This document shows positions 31,479 through 40,757 of a stretch of DNA of 64,000 bases, piece after piece. The notes below the pieces were generated by a model that ran no database searches, was not told the origin of the DNA, and saw nothing but the letters and a program-made list of their open reading frames with translations. Source of the DNA: Ruminococcus sp. (GTDB lineage: Bacteria > Bacillota > Clostridia > Oscillospirales > Acutalibacteraceae). The number at the start of each line of letters is the position of its first letter. Position 1 is the stretch's first letter. A program made the position numbers and the translations under genes. The stretch spans positions 15,905 to 79,904 of the forward strand of contig SFIQ01000009.1 in the NCBI GenBank assembly GCA_004555265.1. Reading direction: 5' to 3'.

Positions 31479-33038
31479 GTGCTGAAATACAATATTATTC
31501 CGAAGCCGAACCGTTACCAGTCGCTTGAAGGGGCATATACCGTTTCTTCGGGCACCGAGGTGCTTTGCGTACAGCAGTTTGTTTCCGCAGGGAACTTCCT
31601 GACGGAATATTTAAAGACCAAGCCTGTCTCGGGCGAGGGTGCCATTAAGTTTCGCAAAACGGACGGTATGTCGCCCGAAAGCTATACTTTAAAAGTGACA
31701 AATGACGGGATTACCGTCACCGCCTCCGATGAACGCGGCGCGTTTTACGGTGCGGTCACCTTAAAAATGATTTTGATGCAGGCGCAAAAGCAGGACGGTA
31801 AAGCCACCGTCAACGGGCTGTTCATTGAAGATAAACCGCATTACGGCTACCGTGGTTTGCAAATGGACGAAAGCCGCCACTTCTTCGGCAAAGAGGTTGT
31901 CAAGCGCGTGCTTGACCAAATGGCAATGCTCAAACTCAATACATTGCATTGGCATTTGTCCGATGACCAAGGCTTCCGCATTGAAAGCAAGGCGTTTCCG
32001 CTGCTCAACGAAATCGGTTCCCGCCGCCAATATGCAGGCTTTAAGGGTATGGGTCTTGACTATCGCGGGGAGGAATATTACCACTATTACACACAGGACG
32101 AAATCCGTGAAATCGTTGCCTATGCGAAGAAACTGTATATTGATGTCATTCCCGAAATCGACATTCCCGGGCACACCAGTGCGATTTTGGCGGCGTACCC
32201 TGCACTTTCCTGTAAGGGCGAAGAAACAACCGTAAAATGCGAAAACGGCATTTTTGAGGAAATCCTGTGTGCAGGGAATGAGGAGGTTTACGATTTCCTC
32301 GACAAGCTGTTTGCCGAAATCTGCCCGCTGTTTGAAAGCCGTTATTTCCACATCGGCGGCGATGAGGCGGCGAAGGGGCATAAGATTTGGGATACCTGCC
32401 CGAAGTGTCAGGCGGTGGTAAAAGAACAGGGCTTAAAAGATGCCAAGGAGTTGCAGGGCTATTTTATGTCCCGCGCCAACGAAATTGTCAAAAAGTACGG
32501 CAAAACCGCCATTGCGTGGAATGACTGCATTAACGACAGCTTTGATGAAAGCATTGTCTGTCAGTATTGGATTTCCCATAACCTCGGCGCGGTGCGCAAA
32601 CAGGCGTATAAGCGCGATTTGATTATGTCGCCCGACAGCCATTTTTATTTCGATGTGAAATATGCGCGCATACCGCTGAAAAAAGTCTATAAATTCAACG
32701 AAGTCAAAGCAGGCTTCGGCAAACCCGGTCAGCGTATCCGCGGCATAGAGTGCGAGCATTGGTCGGAATGGATAGACACCGAGGATGCGTTGCAGTTTGC
32801 CATGTTTCCGCGTGCCGTGGCCTTCGCGGAGGTCGCGTGGACGGAACTCGAAAACCGCCGTTATAAGGATTTCAAAAAACGCTTGGCATGGTATAAAACC
32901 TATATGCAGAAAAAGGGAATTAACTATTCCCGCGTGGAAAAACGCACTTGGGGCGTAAAAGCCTTACCGATTTACCATCTCGGCAAGGACGGGAAAGAAT
33001 ATCAAAAGAGCGAAGCGTTGAAAGCAAAAGAAAATTAA
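31479..33038 (+). CDS. Beta-N-acetylhexosaminidase, GH20
   Basis: 519 residues. An N-terminal GH20b-like domain (about 1-125) precedes the catalytic (beta/alpha)8 barrel, which starts HYGYRGLQMDESRHFFGKE. Substrate-assisted catalysis needs the Asp-Glu pair visible in YFHIGGDEAAKG (about residue 290). LHWHLSDDQGFRIESKAFP is also typical. No signal peptide is seen, so it may be cytoplasmic and act on imported chitobiose, peptidoglycan or host-glycan fragments. GTG 31479 follows GGAGGGTTAACAA. First gene of a likely operon with degV, a phosphatase, an exporter and asparaginase. Confidence 0.94.
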   Translation: MLKYNIIPKPNRYQSLEGAYTVSSGTEVLCVQQFVSAGNFLTEYLKTKPVSGEGAIKFRKTDGMSPESYTLKVTNDGITVTASDERGAFYGAVTLKMILMQAQKQDGKATVNGLFIEDKPHYGYRGLQMDESRHFFGKEVVKRVLDQMAMLKLNTLHWHLSDDQGFRIESKAFPLLNEIGSRRQYAGFKGMGLDYRGEEYYHYYTQDEIREIVAYAKKLYIDVIPEIDIPGHTSAILAAYPALSCKGEETTVKCENGIFEEILCAGNEEVYDFLDKLFAEICPLFESRYFHIGGDEAAKGHKIWDTCPKCQAVVKEQGLKDAKELQGYFMSRANEIVKKYGKTAIAWNDCINDSFDESIVCQYWISHNLGAVRKQAYKRDLIMSPDSHFYFDVKYARIPLKKVYKFNEVKAGFGKPGQRIRGIECEHWSEWIDTEDALQFAMFPRAVAFAEVAWTELENRRYKDFKKRLAWYKTYMQKKGINYSRVEKRTWGVKALPIYHLGKDGKEYQKSEALKAKEN

Positions 33039-33053
33039 GGAGTAAACATAACA

Positions 33054-33941
33054 ATGTCTGAATTTATTTTATCCTGTTGTTCCACGGCGGATATGCCGCT
33101 GGAATTCTTCCAAACCCGCAATGTACAGTTGGTTTGTTTCCATTTTACCATGGACGGTACGGAATATGCCGATGACCTCGGGCAATCCATTCCGTTTGAC
33201 GAGTTTTATCAGCGCATTGCCGACGGTGCTGAGCCGACCACTTCGCAGGTCAATGTCCAGCAGTATATTGAATTTTTTGAGCCGTTTTTAAAAGAGGGCA
33301 AAGATATTTTGCATATCGTTTTTTCAAGCGGCCTTTCCGGCTCGTACAATTCCGCTTGTATTGCGCGCGATACGCTCTCCGAGCAATATCCCGACAACAA
33401 AATTTATTTGGTGGACTCCCTCGCGGCGTCCTCGGGTTACGGACTTTTGGTCGATACCGCGGCGGATATGCGCGACAGCGGCAAATCCGCCGAAGAAATC
33501 GTTGCGTGGTTAGAAGAAAACAAGTTAAACTTGCACCATTGGTTTTTCTCCACCGACTTAACCAGTTATATCCGCGGTGGCAGAGTGTCGCCGGTGGCGG
33601 GCTTTTTCGGTACAATGCTTAAAATCTGCCCGCTTTTAAATGTCAATAATGAGGGCAAACTCATTCCGCGCACAAAATGCCGCGGCAAATCCAAAGCCGT
33701 TGAGGAAATTGTGGCGCAAATGGTCGCCCACGCCGAAGGCGGTTTGGACTATTCGGGTAAGTGCTTTATTTCCAATTCCGCTTGCCTTGCCGATGCAGAA
33801 ACGGTGGCTTCGCGCGTGGAGGAAACCTTTAAAAACTTAAACGGCAAAGTGATGATAAACAATATCGGCACGGTCATCGGCTCGCACACAGGCCCCGGTA
33901 CGGTTGCGCTGTTCTTCTACGGCGACAAACGCGGCGAATAA
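33054..33941 (+). CDS. DegV-family fatty-acid-binding protein
   Basis: 295 residues of the DegV/FakB fold. The conserved core IVFSSGLSGSYNSACIARD and KIYLVDSLAASSGYGLLV, plus FFSTDLTSYIRGGRVSPVAGFFGTM seen in segments, are the family signatures for binding an acyl chain. FakB proteins present fatty acids to FakA kinase; a small FakA-like orphan domain occurs at 18266. AAGGAGTAAACATAACA precedes ATG 33054, 15 bp after GH20. The C-terminus (NIGTVIGSHTGPGTVALFF) is intact. Confidence 0.93.
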   Translation: MSEFILSCCSTADMPLEFFQTRNVQLVCFHFTMDGTEYADDLGQSIPFDEFYQRIADGAEPTTSQVNVQQYIEFFEPFLKEGKDILHIVFSSGLSGSYNSACIARDTLSEQYPDNKIYLVDSLAASSGYGLLVDTAADMRDSGKSAEEIVAWLEENKLNLHHWFFSTDLTSYIRGGRVSPVAGFFGTMLKICPLLNVNNEGKLIPRTKCRGKSKAVEEIVAQMVAHAEGGLDYSGKCFISNSACLADAETVASRVEETFKNLNGKVMINNIGTVIGSHTGPGTVALFFYGDKRGE

Positions 33942-33946
33942 CCCGT

Positions 33947-34417
33947 ATGACACGCATTTTGTTCGTCTGCCACGGCAACATTTGCCGCAGCCCGATGGCG
34001 GAATTTATATTCAAAGATTTGGCGCAAAAACGGGGCGTTGCCGACCGCTTTTTCGTGCAGTCCGCGGCGACCAGCAGTGAAGAAATCTGCGGTACGGTGG
34101 GCAATCCTGTGTACCCGCCCGCCCGTGCGCAGTTAGAAAAGCACGGCATTTCCTGCGCGGGAAAACGCGCCGCGCAACTGCGAAAAGATGATTATGATCG
34201 ATACGATTTGTTCGTCTGTATGGACGACAACAATATTCGGAATATCGGGTATATTTTTCCAATAGACCCACAGAAAAAAGTTTGTAAATTGCTCGATTTT
34301 ACCGCGCGCGGCGGCAATGTTGCCGACCCGTGGTATACGCGCGATTTCGACCAAGCATACCGCGATATATTTGACGGCTGTTCTGCGCTTTTGGAAACGC
34401 TGTTACAAGAAAAATAA
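33947..34417 (+). CDS. Low-molecular-weight protein-tyrosine phosphatase
   Basis: 156 residues. The P-loop is VCHGNICRSP (catalytic Cys-9 in the C-x5-R-S motif) and the general-acid loop is DPWYTRDF (Asp about 126). A typical bacterial LMW-PTP, which can act on phosphotyrosine in capsule kinases or on arginine phosphate in the McsB system. The gene starts 5 bp after degV, so they are coupled. No tyrosine kinase gene is nearby. Confidence 0.93.
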   Translation: MTRILFVCHGNICRSPMAEFIFKDLAQKRGVADRFFVQSAATSSEEICGTVGNPVYPPARAQLEKHGISCAGKRAAQLRKDDYDRYDLFVCMDDNNIRNIGYIFPIDPQKKVCKLLDFTARGGNVADPWYTRDFDQAYRDIFDGCSALLETLLQEK

Positions 34418-34473
34418 GGAACTGTGCAGGCGCAATATTGTTGCGCTTGCATTGCTTTTTAGGAGAAAAATCA

Positions 34474-35373
34474 ATGCAGAAAAAACTACACTATTTTTAT
34501 GTCTTTGCCGCAGGCGCGCTGTGGGGCATCATCAGTTTGTTTTTAAAACCTTTATTGGATATGGGCTTTTCACAAATGCAAACCGTTACACTCCGCTGTT
34601 TGCTTGCGGCGGCGGTGTTGGGGATTTATATGCTTCTAAAAGACAAAAGCCTGTTTCGCTTTCGACTTCGGGATATTTGGTGCTTTCTCGGCACAGGGCT
34701 TTTAAGCCTTTTGTTTTTCAGCGTGTGCTATTTTTATTCCATGACCTACAACGGCGTTTGCGTGGCGGTGATTTTACTGTATACTTCGCCCGTGTTTGTG
34801 ATGCTGTTGTCTTTGCTGTTGTTCAAAGATAAGATTACATACAAAAAACTGATTGCCGTCGCCCTTACCATTATCGGTTGTGTGTTGGTCAGCGGCGTTG
34901 CGGGTGGGCAGTCTATCGGCGCGGTTGGTATTGTGCTCGGCATATGCTCCGGGCTCGGCTACGCGCTGTACAGCATTTTCAGCCGCTATGCGTTGCAAAA
35001 AAACTATCACAGTATGACCATTTCGTTTTACACCTTTCTGTTTTGCGGGCTCGGCTGTCTGCCGTTTGCAAAGCCCGTTTCGATGGTCGCAAGCCTTACG
35101 CCGAAATCTATTTTGCTTGTGGTTGGCTTGGGTGTTGTCTGTTGCGTTTTGCCGTATCTTTTCTATACCAAAGGCTTGGAATCTGTTGATAATACCCGTG
35201 CGTCTGTGATTGTTGCGGTGGAACCCGTGGTTGCGTCGCTGATTGGCGTTTTTGTGTATCGTGAAAGCGTAACGCCTTTAAAAATTGCGGGCGTTGTGCT
35301 CGTGCTCGCGGCGGTTTTGATATGCAGTACGGCATCCGCCGCGCCGCAAAATGCGGATGAAAAAGGAGCATAA
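34474..35373 (+). CDS. EamA/DMT-family transporter
   Basis: 299 residues with ten membrane helices in two EamA repeats (about 5-145 and 155-290). Conserved bits include GALWGIISLFLKPLLDMGFS and VEPVVASLIGVFVYRE in the last repeat. Members export amino acids, nucleosides or other metabolites; the direction and substrate are not readable. The start at ATG 34474 follows AGGAGAAAAATCA; the codons from 34438 are leader. Gene order with asparaginase hints at amino-acid handling, an inference only. Confidence 0.88.
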   Translation: MQKKLHYFYVFAAGALWGIISLFLKPLLDMGFSQMQTVTLRCLLAAAVLGIYMLLKDKSLFRFRLRDIWCFLGTGLLSLLFFSVCYFYSMTYNGVCVAVILLYTSPVFVMLLSLLLFKDKITYKKLIAVALTIIGCVLVSGVAGGQSIGAVGIVLGICSGLGYALYSIFSRYALQKNYHSMTISFYTFLFCGLGCLPFAKPVSMVASLTPKSILLVVGLGVVCCVLPYLFYTKGLESVDNTRASVIVAVEPVVASLIGVFVYRESVTPLKIAGVVLVLAAVLICSTASAAPQNADEKGA

Positions 35374-35378
35374 GCAAA

Positions 35379-36368
35379 ATGTGCAAACGGATTTTGTTGA
35401 TTGCCACGGGCGGCACGATAGCCGCAAGGGAAACCGAAAACGGGCTTGCACCGCAGTTGCGGGCGGAGGCACTTTTGGACTTTGTACCCGAAATTCAAAC
35501 GCTTTGCCGTGTGACTGTCATACAACTTTGCGAATTAGACAGCACCGATATTACGCCCGACATATGGCTTAAAATCACCGATTGTATCGAGCAAAATTAC
35601 GCGCAGTATGACGGCTTTGTCCTCACGCACGGGACGGATACCCTCGCATTCACCGCGGCGGCGCTCTCGTATTTGATACAAGAAAGCGAAAAGCCCGTGG
35701 TGCTCACAGGCGCGCAAAATCCGATAGATACGGGCGGCTCCGACGCGCCGAAAAACCTGTTTGACACATTTTTGTACGCCGTTTCGGGCGCAGGCGGCGT
35801 GTCGGTCGTATTCGGCGGGCGGGTGATTGCAAGCACGCACGCCAAAAAACTGTATACGCGCAGTGCCGCGGCATTTGCAAGTGTCAATTTTCCGTATCTC
35901 GCCGAAATGACGGACGGCGAAATCCGAAATGCTTTGCCGGTGCAAAGAAAAACAAAGAACAATCCAAAGTTTTATCACGAATTAAACACGCGCGTTGCCG
36001 TGTTTACCTGTATACCGGGTGTTTCGGCAAACACTTTGCTTGCCGTGGCAGAAACTTGCGACGGTTTGATTTTGGAATCCTATGGCTTGGGCGGTGTGCC
36101 TGCGTATTTGGTTGATGCAGTCGGAGAAATTATAAAACGCGGTAAAACCGTGGCGGTCGGTACGCAGGTTTTGTATGAGGGTACGGATATGTCCGTCTAT
36201 GCGGTTGGCAAAAGGGCAAAAACCGATTTAGAGATATTGGAGTTGCACGATATGACCACCGAAGCCGCCGCCGCGAAACTGATGTGGATTTTGGCACAAA
36301 CCGACAACCCCGCCGAAGTGCGCCGTCTGTTTGAAACGCCGATTGCCTTTGACCGCCTCGAATCATAA
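35379..36368 (+). CDS. L-asparaginase (type I-like)
   Basis: 329 residues. Two active-site threonines are visible: LIATGGTIAARE (Thr-12) and LTHGTDTLAFTAAAL (Thr about 85, Asp about 86). Cytoplasmic, without a signal peptide, so closer to type I. It hydrolyses asparagine to aspartate and ammonia. Starts 5 bp after the DMT transporter gene and is the last gene of the operon. A further DMT/asparaginase functional link is possible but unproven. Confidence 0.93.
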   Translation: MCKRILLIATGGTIAARETENGLAPQLRAEALLDFVPEIQTLCRVTVIQLCELDSTDITPDIWLKITDCIEQNYAQYDGFVLTHGTDTLAFTAAALSYLIQESEKPVVLTGAQNPIDTGGSDAPKNLFDTFLYAVSGAGGVSVVFGGRVIASTHAKKLYTRSAAAFASVNFPYLAEMTDGEIRNALPVQRKTKNNPKFYHELNTRVAVFTCIPGVSANTLLAVAETCDGLILESYGLGGVPAYLVDAVGEIIKRGKTVAVGTQVLYEGTDMSVYAVGKRAKTDLEILELHDMTTEAAAAKLMWILAQTDNPAEVRRLFETPIAFDRLES

Positions 36369-36399
36369 ATCGTAGGTTTCCTCTGCTGAACAACCTTTT

Positions 36400-36740
36400 G
36401 TAGGGGCGGGTCTCCGCGCCCGCCCGTTATTCCTCCCTCTGGTGAGGGAGGTGGCTTTTGCCGTAGGCAAAAGACGGAGGGAAAGGGGACACATCTGCTT
36501 GTTTCTCTCCCCCCCGGTCAAATGCGTTGCATTTGACAGCCTTGCCCTCTCGCGGTACCCGATTTTGTTTACGGCTTGGAGCGCCGAACAAAATCGACCG
36601 CTTCGCCCACAAATGAAGGGGCGGAAACGGAGGAATCAGAATTCTCCGAATTCAGGCACCTTGCGGCGGGAGCAAGCCCCCGCCCTACATGCGCGCAATC
36701 GATTTTATGCGTAGGGGACGGCCTTGCCCATTTCGCAAAT
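36400..36740. repeat. Composite interspersed repeats downstream of asparaginase
   Basis: A GTAGGGGCGGG/CCGCCC unit comes first, then CCTCCCTCTGGTGAGGGAGG with its GACGGAGGGAAAGG tail. An inverted family A unit follows at 36650-36690 (GGCGGGAGCAAGCCCCCGCC, with the extension GAATTCTCCGAATTCAGGCA), then a GTAGGGGACGG unit. No gene is supported in 36369-36800. Confidence 0.8.
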
Positions 36741-36763
36741 GCCCTCACCGTGAACCCGATCGC

Positions 36764-36802
36764 AAAACAGCCGAGAATGGTTTTACATTCTCGGCTGTTT
36801 TT
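36764..36802. terminator. Convergent terminator of the asparaginase and XRE genes
   Basis: AAAACAGCCGAGAATG and CATTCTCGGCTGTTTTT form a 16-bp stem around GTTTTA. T-runs on both strands; it abuts the XRE stop codon. Confidence 0.92.
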
Positions 36803-38531
36803 ATCCCTCCGCCACGGGTGGAATAAAGTTTTCAATCGCTTTACGCAACTTGGGGTGATGAATGACAAAGTGAATTGCGGGGGATTTCCCTTTTGAAATC
36901 ATAGCCCATTTTCCCTCGTGCATGTTGATTTGCAGATTGCGGAATGTATACGAAGCGGTTTGATTGAAATTGTAATTCGGATGGCTTTCGGCAAACTGCT
37001 TTGTTTGCTGTAAATGCGCTTGATACGCTTCGTATGTATAGAAAATATCTTGCTCATAAAACATGCCGGAAAGGGAAAGCGTCATCGGATAGTCGGCAAA
37101 TTCCGCTTCGGAAAGGCAGGCAACTTCGTCCGTAACGGTTTCGGTTTTCAGAATTTCCTCGACGGTCTGTCGGGATGCATCGGCGTATGCGAGTATGGCA
37201 AGTTTATCGGCTTCGGCAAGCCCTTTTCGCGTTAAAAACTGCTGTAAATATTGCCTGTCCATCGTATACAGCGGTAATGCGGATAACATACTTCTCCGTT
37301 TGCCGGGGGTATGTGCATCGGCAAGCAGGAAGGCTTTGAATTCCTGCACATCCTCCGCGCGGTAAATGTGCATCAGCGGCTGTGCATTTTGTAACAGTGC
37401 TTCGGCGCGCTTGCGGTAATAGGCAACTTCGTCTTTGTTTTTGGTCAAATAATACTTGCCGTCGCTGTGAAAGCCGGCGATGGCCTCTCCGGTGAGCGCC
37501 GCCGCGCCGGAGACTTTCAAAAAGTGCAGAAAAACATTGTTTTGCACATTTTTGAGATAATACGGCGAAATCTGCCCCGTCATATACATCGGAATCCAAC
37601 TTTCTAAGCCCAGCATCATATCTTCAAAGGAACGGTCTAAATTATGGATTTGGTTTAAATGCAGCCCCTTTTTCAGCATCATAGCCATGCCGAACATCCA
37701 CTTTTTCGGGAACTCGGCGTCTTTCGCCATTTCCGTCATCGGCATATCGCTGTACATAATGACGGGCGCCATGGATTTGGAAAGTACGGTGGCTTTCAAA
37801 AAATCCAACTCACTGTCCATCATCTCTTTTAAGCCGAAGTAGGTTTTCGAGGTCGGCAGTTGAAACGGGAAAGAGGGGACTTTCATTTCATCAAAATGAA
37901 TGGCTTTGATAAATTCATTCAAATCAAACGAATTCAGTTTGGTTAAGAATTTTGAGATGTCATCTTGCGCATGGCTTTTGCCCGCAAGCAGCCAATTTTG
38001 CAGTTTTTCACAGCATTGTGCGCTGTCGGACAGGGATTGTGCAGAACAGTCCAACAGTTTTGCCAAAACGTCTTTGTCGGCGGTACTCGCCATTTCTCTC
38101 GAAACATATCCGGCAACCGCCGCGGCAAACTGCACGGGGTCTGCGGGCTTACGCGTGCCGTTGCGAATGCGAAAAACGGTCGAAACATCATAATTCGTGC
38201 CGCGGCAAAGTTTTGTAATGTTTATATTCAGCACGGCAATCAAAGTATTGAAATTTTGCCGTAACTGTTCTCTGTCGGCGGTAATTATATCGTCACAGGC
38301 TTGAAACTCTGCGGCAACCGATGCTTTTGTTATGTCCTTTTGTTTTTGTGCCGCAAGGGCAGCAATCGCGTCACAAAGATTTTCAAAAGGCTCTGAACGG
38401 ATACTCGGTACGCGCTCGCCGGAGCGGTAACGGCTGAGCGTCGCGGCGGAAAGCCCCGAAACCGCACTGACTTCTTTTGCGGAGCAATCCAGAGTGACCA
38501 TATACTGATTCAGTTTCTCACGAAAAAGCAT
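36801..38531 (-). CDS. Large XRE-type regulator with two HTH-like modules
   Basis: 576 residues. The N-terminus has a clear HTH_XRE domain (CSAKEVSAVSGLSAATLSRY, residues about 16-40). A second, similar block is near residues 95-135 (NITKLCRGTNYDVSTVFRI). The remaining ~420 residues are helical, with no motif I can identify, and could be a TPR-like or ligand-sensing domain. I do not know the regulated genes. A TGTTG-N11-CAACA palindrome at 38553-38573, between its start and the dockerin gene, could be its operator. Confidence 0.7.
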   Translation of the reverse strand: MLFREKLNQYMVTLDCSAKEVSAVSGLSAATLSRYRSGERVPSIRSEPFENLCDAIAALAAQKQKDITKASVAAEFQACDDIITADREQLRQNFNTLIAVLNINITKLCRGTNYDVSTVFRIRNGTRKPADPVQFAAAVAGYVSREMASTADKDVLAKLLDCSAQSLSDSAQCCEKLQNWLLAGKSHAQDDISKFLTKLNSFDLNEFIKAIHFDEMKVPSFPFQLPTSKTYFGLKEMMDSELDFLKATVLSKSMAPVIMYSDMPMTEMAKDAEFPKKWMFGMAMMLKKGLHLNQIHNLDRSFEDMMLGLESWIPMYMTGQISPYYLKNVQNNVFLHFLKVSGAAALTGEAIAGFHSDGKYYLTKNKDEVAYYRKRAEALLQNAQPLMHIYRAEDVQEFKAFLLADAHTPGKRRSMLSALPLYTMDRQYLQQFLTRKGLAEADKLAILAYADASRQTVEEILKTETVTDEVACLSEAEFADYPMTLSLSGMFYEQDIFYTYEAYQAHLQQTKQFAESHPNYNFNQTASYTFRNLQINMHEGKWAMISKGKSPAIHFVIHHPKLRKAIENFIPPVAEG

Positions 38532-38552
38532 AATACACCTCCACCGATGGTA

Positions 38553-38573
38553 TGTTGCTTATATAGTACAACA
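38553..38573. promoter_or_regulatory. Palindrome in the XRE/dockerin divergent region
   Basis: TGTTG-CTTATATAGTA-CAACA: 5-bp arms around an AT core that resembles a -10 box on the minus strand. A possible autoregulatory operator. A second inverted repeat, ATTTCCGAA/TTCGGAAAT, lies at 38595-38627. Confidence 0.35.
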
Positions 38574-38683
38574 AAACAGCAAAAAAAGAAAGTAATTTCC
38601 GAATTGGCACAGGGCTATTTCGGAAATAAATCTGCAAAAAATAAACCAAATATTATATAATCAGGGCAAAAGGAGGAGTTTTT

Positions 38684-40168
38684 ATGAAAAAGATAATCGC
38701 AATGCTTTTATCCGTTGTACTTCTGCTCTCGGCAATCCCGATTTTCGCGTTTGCCGGAAACGGCCCGATGGGTGCGTGGGAAACGCCTTCAGGCGATTCG
38801 GTGTATTTGGCTTACATCACATTTTATGAAACAGATGAAACCGGAGAATGGATTTGGGATTCGGAAAATTCTGCGTATGTGCACTATGATGTTTTTCGCG
38901 ATGATACGGTCTATAATACGCCGGGCGAACAAGGCGGATATCAAGGTATGGAAGGCGCGGTGTATGACAGAGAGTCAAATACCCTGACCATCACAAACCT
39001 TGCTGCAGAAAATATGGTTTTAGAAGCGAATGTGATGGGTGATGACTTTACCCTCCATGTCGTGGGGAATTGCACCATAGGGAAAATTCTTGTATTTGGC
39101 TACGGCTACGGTGGGTCTTTGCATATTACGGGCGACGGCACATTGACCGTCAACCCGAACAGAATATATGAAAACGCTATCTGCTTGTATGCAGAGCAGT
39201 CCGATTCCGCCCTGACTTTCGGCAGGGATGTCACGGTGAATTTGTATGCAACAGAGGATGTTGCCACGATAATTATGACAGCCCGCGACACGGCGGATAC
39301 TGCATTTACCTTTGCGAACGGTGCCAAACCGACGGTGACGAAAGAACAAGGGTCATCGTCTTCTTTCAAGTATATTACAGGCTATGAACTGGAAGATCCG
39401 GATGATTCAAGTACATCTTGGCGTTCCACTTCTGTCATAAAAGTCGTTTGCAATGAGGACCCGGACGGCATTTACGGTGCGAAGGAAAGCCGTCGGGTCA
39501 ATGATGACGGCTCGTTGGGTGATGCGTTTTACCGTATTATGAAGTTGAATTATGTCGAAAAGTATGATGCCTATTTTATGGATACTGCATATAGCGAAGC
39601 CAACGGAAATTCATGGGGCGATATTGAAATGACGCCCGAGGAATTAGACGCATCTTCTTATTCAATCGTTTACGACGACGATACGGGATCAGAAGCAACA
39701 ATCGATAATGTTTATATATACGATTCTAGTGTAGCGTTGTATATGGATGCCGACGGGAACCGGTACGGTGTTATTTCCTCTTGGAGTAACGGGGAGGCAA
39801 CGCAATATGCGGTTACCATGGAACAAATCGGGGATACGACGGATTATATATTCGTGCGTGACCCGTCGGTTGATGTTTCTACCCTGACGCCGGATATTGA
39901 TGTGGTCGTGTATGACGACTTGTTTGACTATGTCTTGACCGGCACAGAATTTCGGTATGTGCCGAAAACCGTTGAAGATGTCGGCGATGTAAGCGGCGAC
40001 GGCAAAATCAACGCCGTAGACGCGCGTTGGGTGTTGCAGGCGGCCTCGGATGCGCGTGCCCTGACCGAAGCACAAAGTGCCGCGGCAGATGTCAACGGCG
40101 ACGGCAAAATCAACGCGGTGGATGCCCGCTGGATTTTGCAGATTGCCTCCGGCGCAAGAGTACTGTAA
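38684..40168 (+). CDS. Secreted protein with C-terminal dockerin domain
   Basis: 494 residues. A signal peptide (about 1-25, LLSVVLLLSAIPIFAFA) is followed by a beta-rich, Asp/Gly-rich region (about 85-220, a possible right-handed beta-helix or carbohydrate-binding fold) and a second unknown domain. The last ~60 residues are a type I dockerin: DVSGDGKINAVDARWVLQAA and DVNGDGKINAVDARWILQIA, two Ca2+-binding F-hand repeats. Dockerins attach proteins to cohesin scaffoldins; none is in the window. AAAGGAGGAGTTTTT precedes ATG 38684. Confidence 0.88.
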   Translation: MKKIIAMLLSVVLLLSAIPIFAFAGNGPMGAWETPSGDSVYLAYITFYETDETGEWIWDSENSAYVHYDVFRDDTVYNTPGEQGGYQGMEGAVYDRESNTLTITNLAAENMVLEANVMGDDFTLHVVGNCTIGKILVFGYGYGGSLHITGDGTLTVNPNRIYENAICLYAEQSDSALTFGRDVTVNLYATEDVATIIMTARDTADTAFTFANGAKPTVTKEQGSSSSFKYITGYELEDPDDSSTSWRSTSVIKVVCNEDPDGIYGAKESRRVNDDGSLGDAFYRIMKLNYVEKYDAYFMDTAYSEANGNSWGDIEMTPEELDASSYSIVYDDDTGSEATIDNVYIYDSSVALYMDADGNRYGVISSWSNGEATQYAVTMEQIGDTTDYIFVRDPSVDVSTLTPDIDVVVYDDLFDYVLTGTEFRYVPKTVEDVGDVSGDGKINAVDARWVLQAASDARALTEAQSAAADVNGDGKINAVDARWILQIASGARVL

Positions 40169-40362
40169 ATTAAAATTTCACGGATTTGTATTTGTTCGGT
40201 AGGGCGGGGCTTTCTTCCCAATTTGTACTTCGATTTTGGAAAAAAGGCTTTTACCGGTTGTTTCTGCCGTGCTATTCGCTCCCACTCGTGCAGAGATTCG
40301 CCTTGAAAACAAACTCGAATACAAGGCGCGGGCAAGCCACCGTTCTGCCACAATAAAAATAA

Positions 40363-40405
40363 CAAAGCCCGCAGATATGTGAAAAACACATATCTGTGGG
40401 CTTTG
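40363..40405. terminator. Bidirectional terminator downstream of the dockerin gene
   Basis: CAAAGCCCGCAGATATGTG and CACATATCTGTGGGCTTTG form a 19-bp stem around five A. It could also end minus-strand transcription through the relic at 40417. Confidence 0.9.
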
Positions 40406-40416
40406 TGCATCCGCAA

Positions 40417-40704
40417 TTAAACCGTATAGTTTTTCAGAAAGTGTTTATAGAATGTCACGCAATCCGCCACCGCGTCCAAATCTATGTTTTCATTTTCCGC
40501 ATGGACAGACGCCAACTGCTGTGCCGACAAACGAATCGGCGCAAACCGCAGAACGCAGTCGCAAACATCGGTCAGTGTTCGTGCGTCCGTGCCTGCCGGC
40601 AGAATGAAAGGCACGGCAGGGTACCGCGGGAACACCTCGGCAATGTGCATCGCTTGGCTATCATATTGGCCGCATACCGTCAACCGCTGTGTGCGATTTG
40701 ACAA
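40417..40704 (-). pseudogene. Remnant of an M20-family peptidase (C-terminal end only)
   Basis: The frame encodes about 95 residues that match the C-terminus of M20 carboxypeptidases (CPS1/PM20D1-like): ILPAGTDARTLTDVCDCVLR, FAPIRLSAQQLASVHAENEN and VADCVTFYKHFL. The N-terminal catalytic and dimerisation domains are missing. There is no RBS at the 5' end (40704). A 5'-truncated, inactive gene. Confidence 0.75.
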
Positions 40705-40757
40705 TTTCTGCGCTTTACGATACTATAAGGGCATCCTATAAATAGAGAGAAAAAACG

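Noticed and set aside
40199..40362. Minus-strand coding frame with ESLHEWERIARQKQPVKAFF
   Set aside because: It starts inside the terminator region, has no RBS and no known family. It may be another interspersed element, but only one copy is visible.
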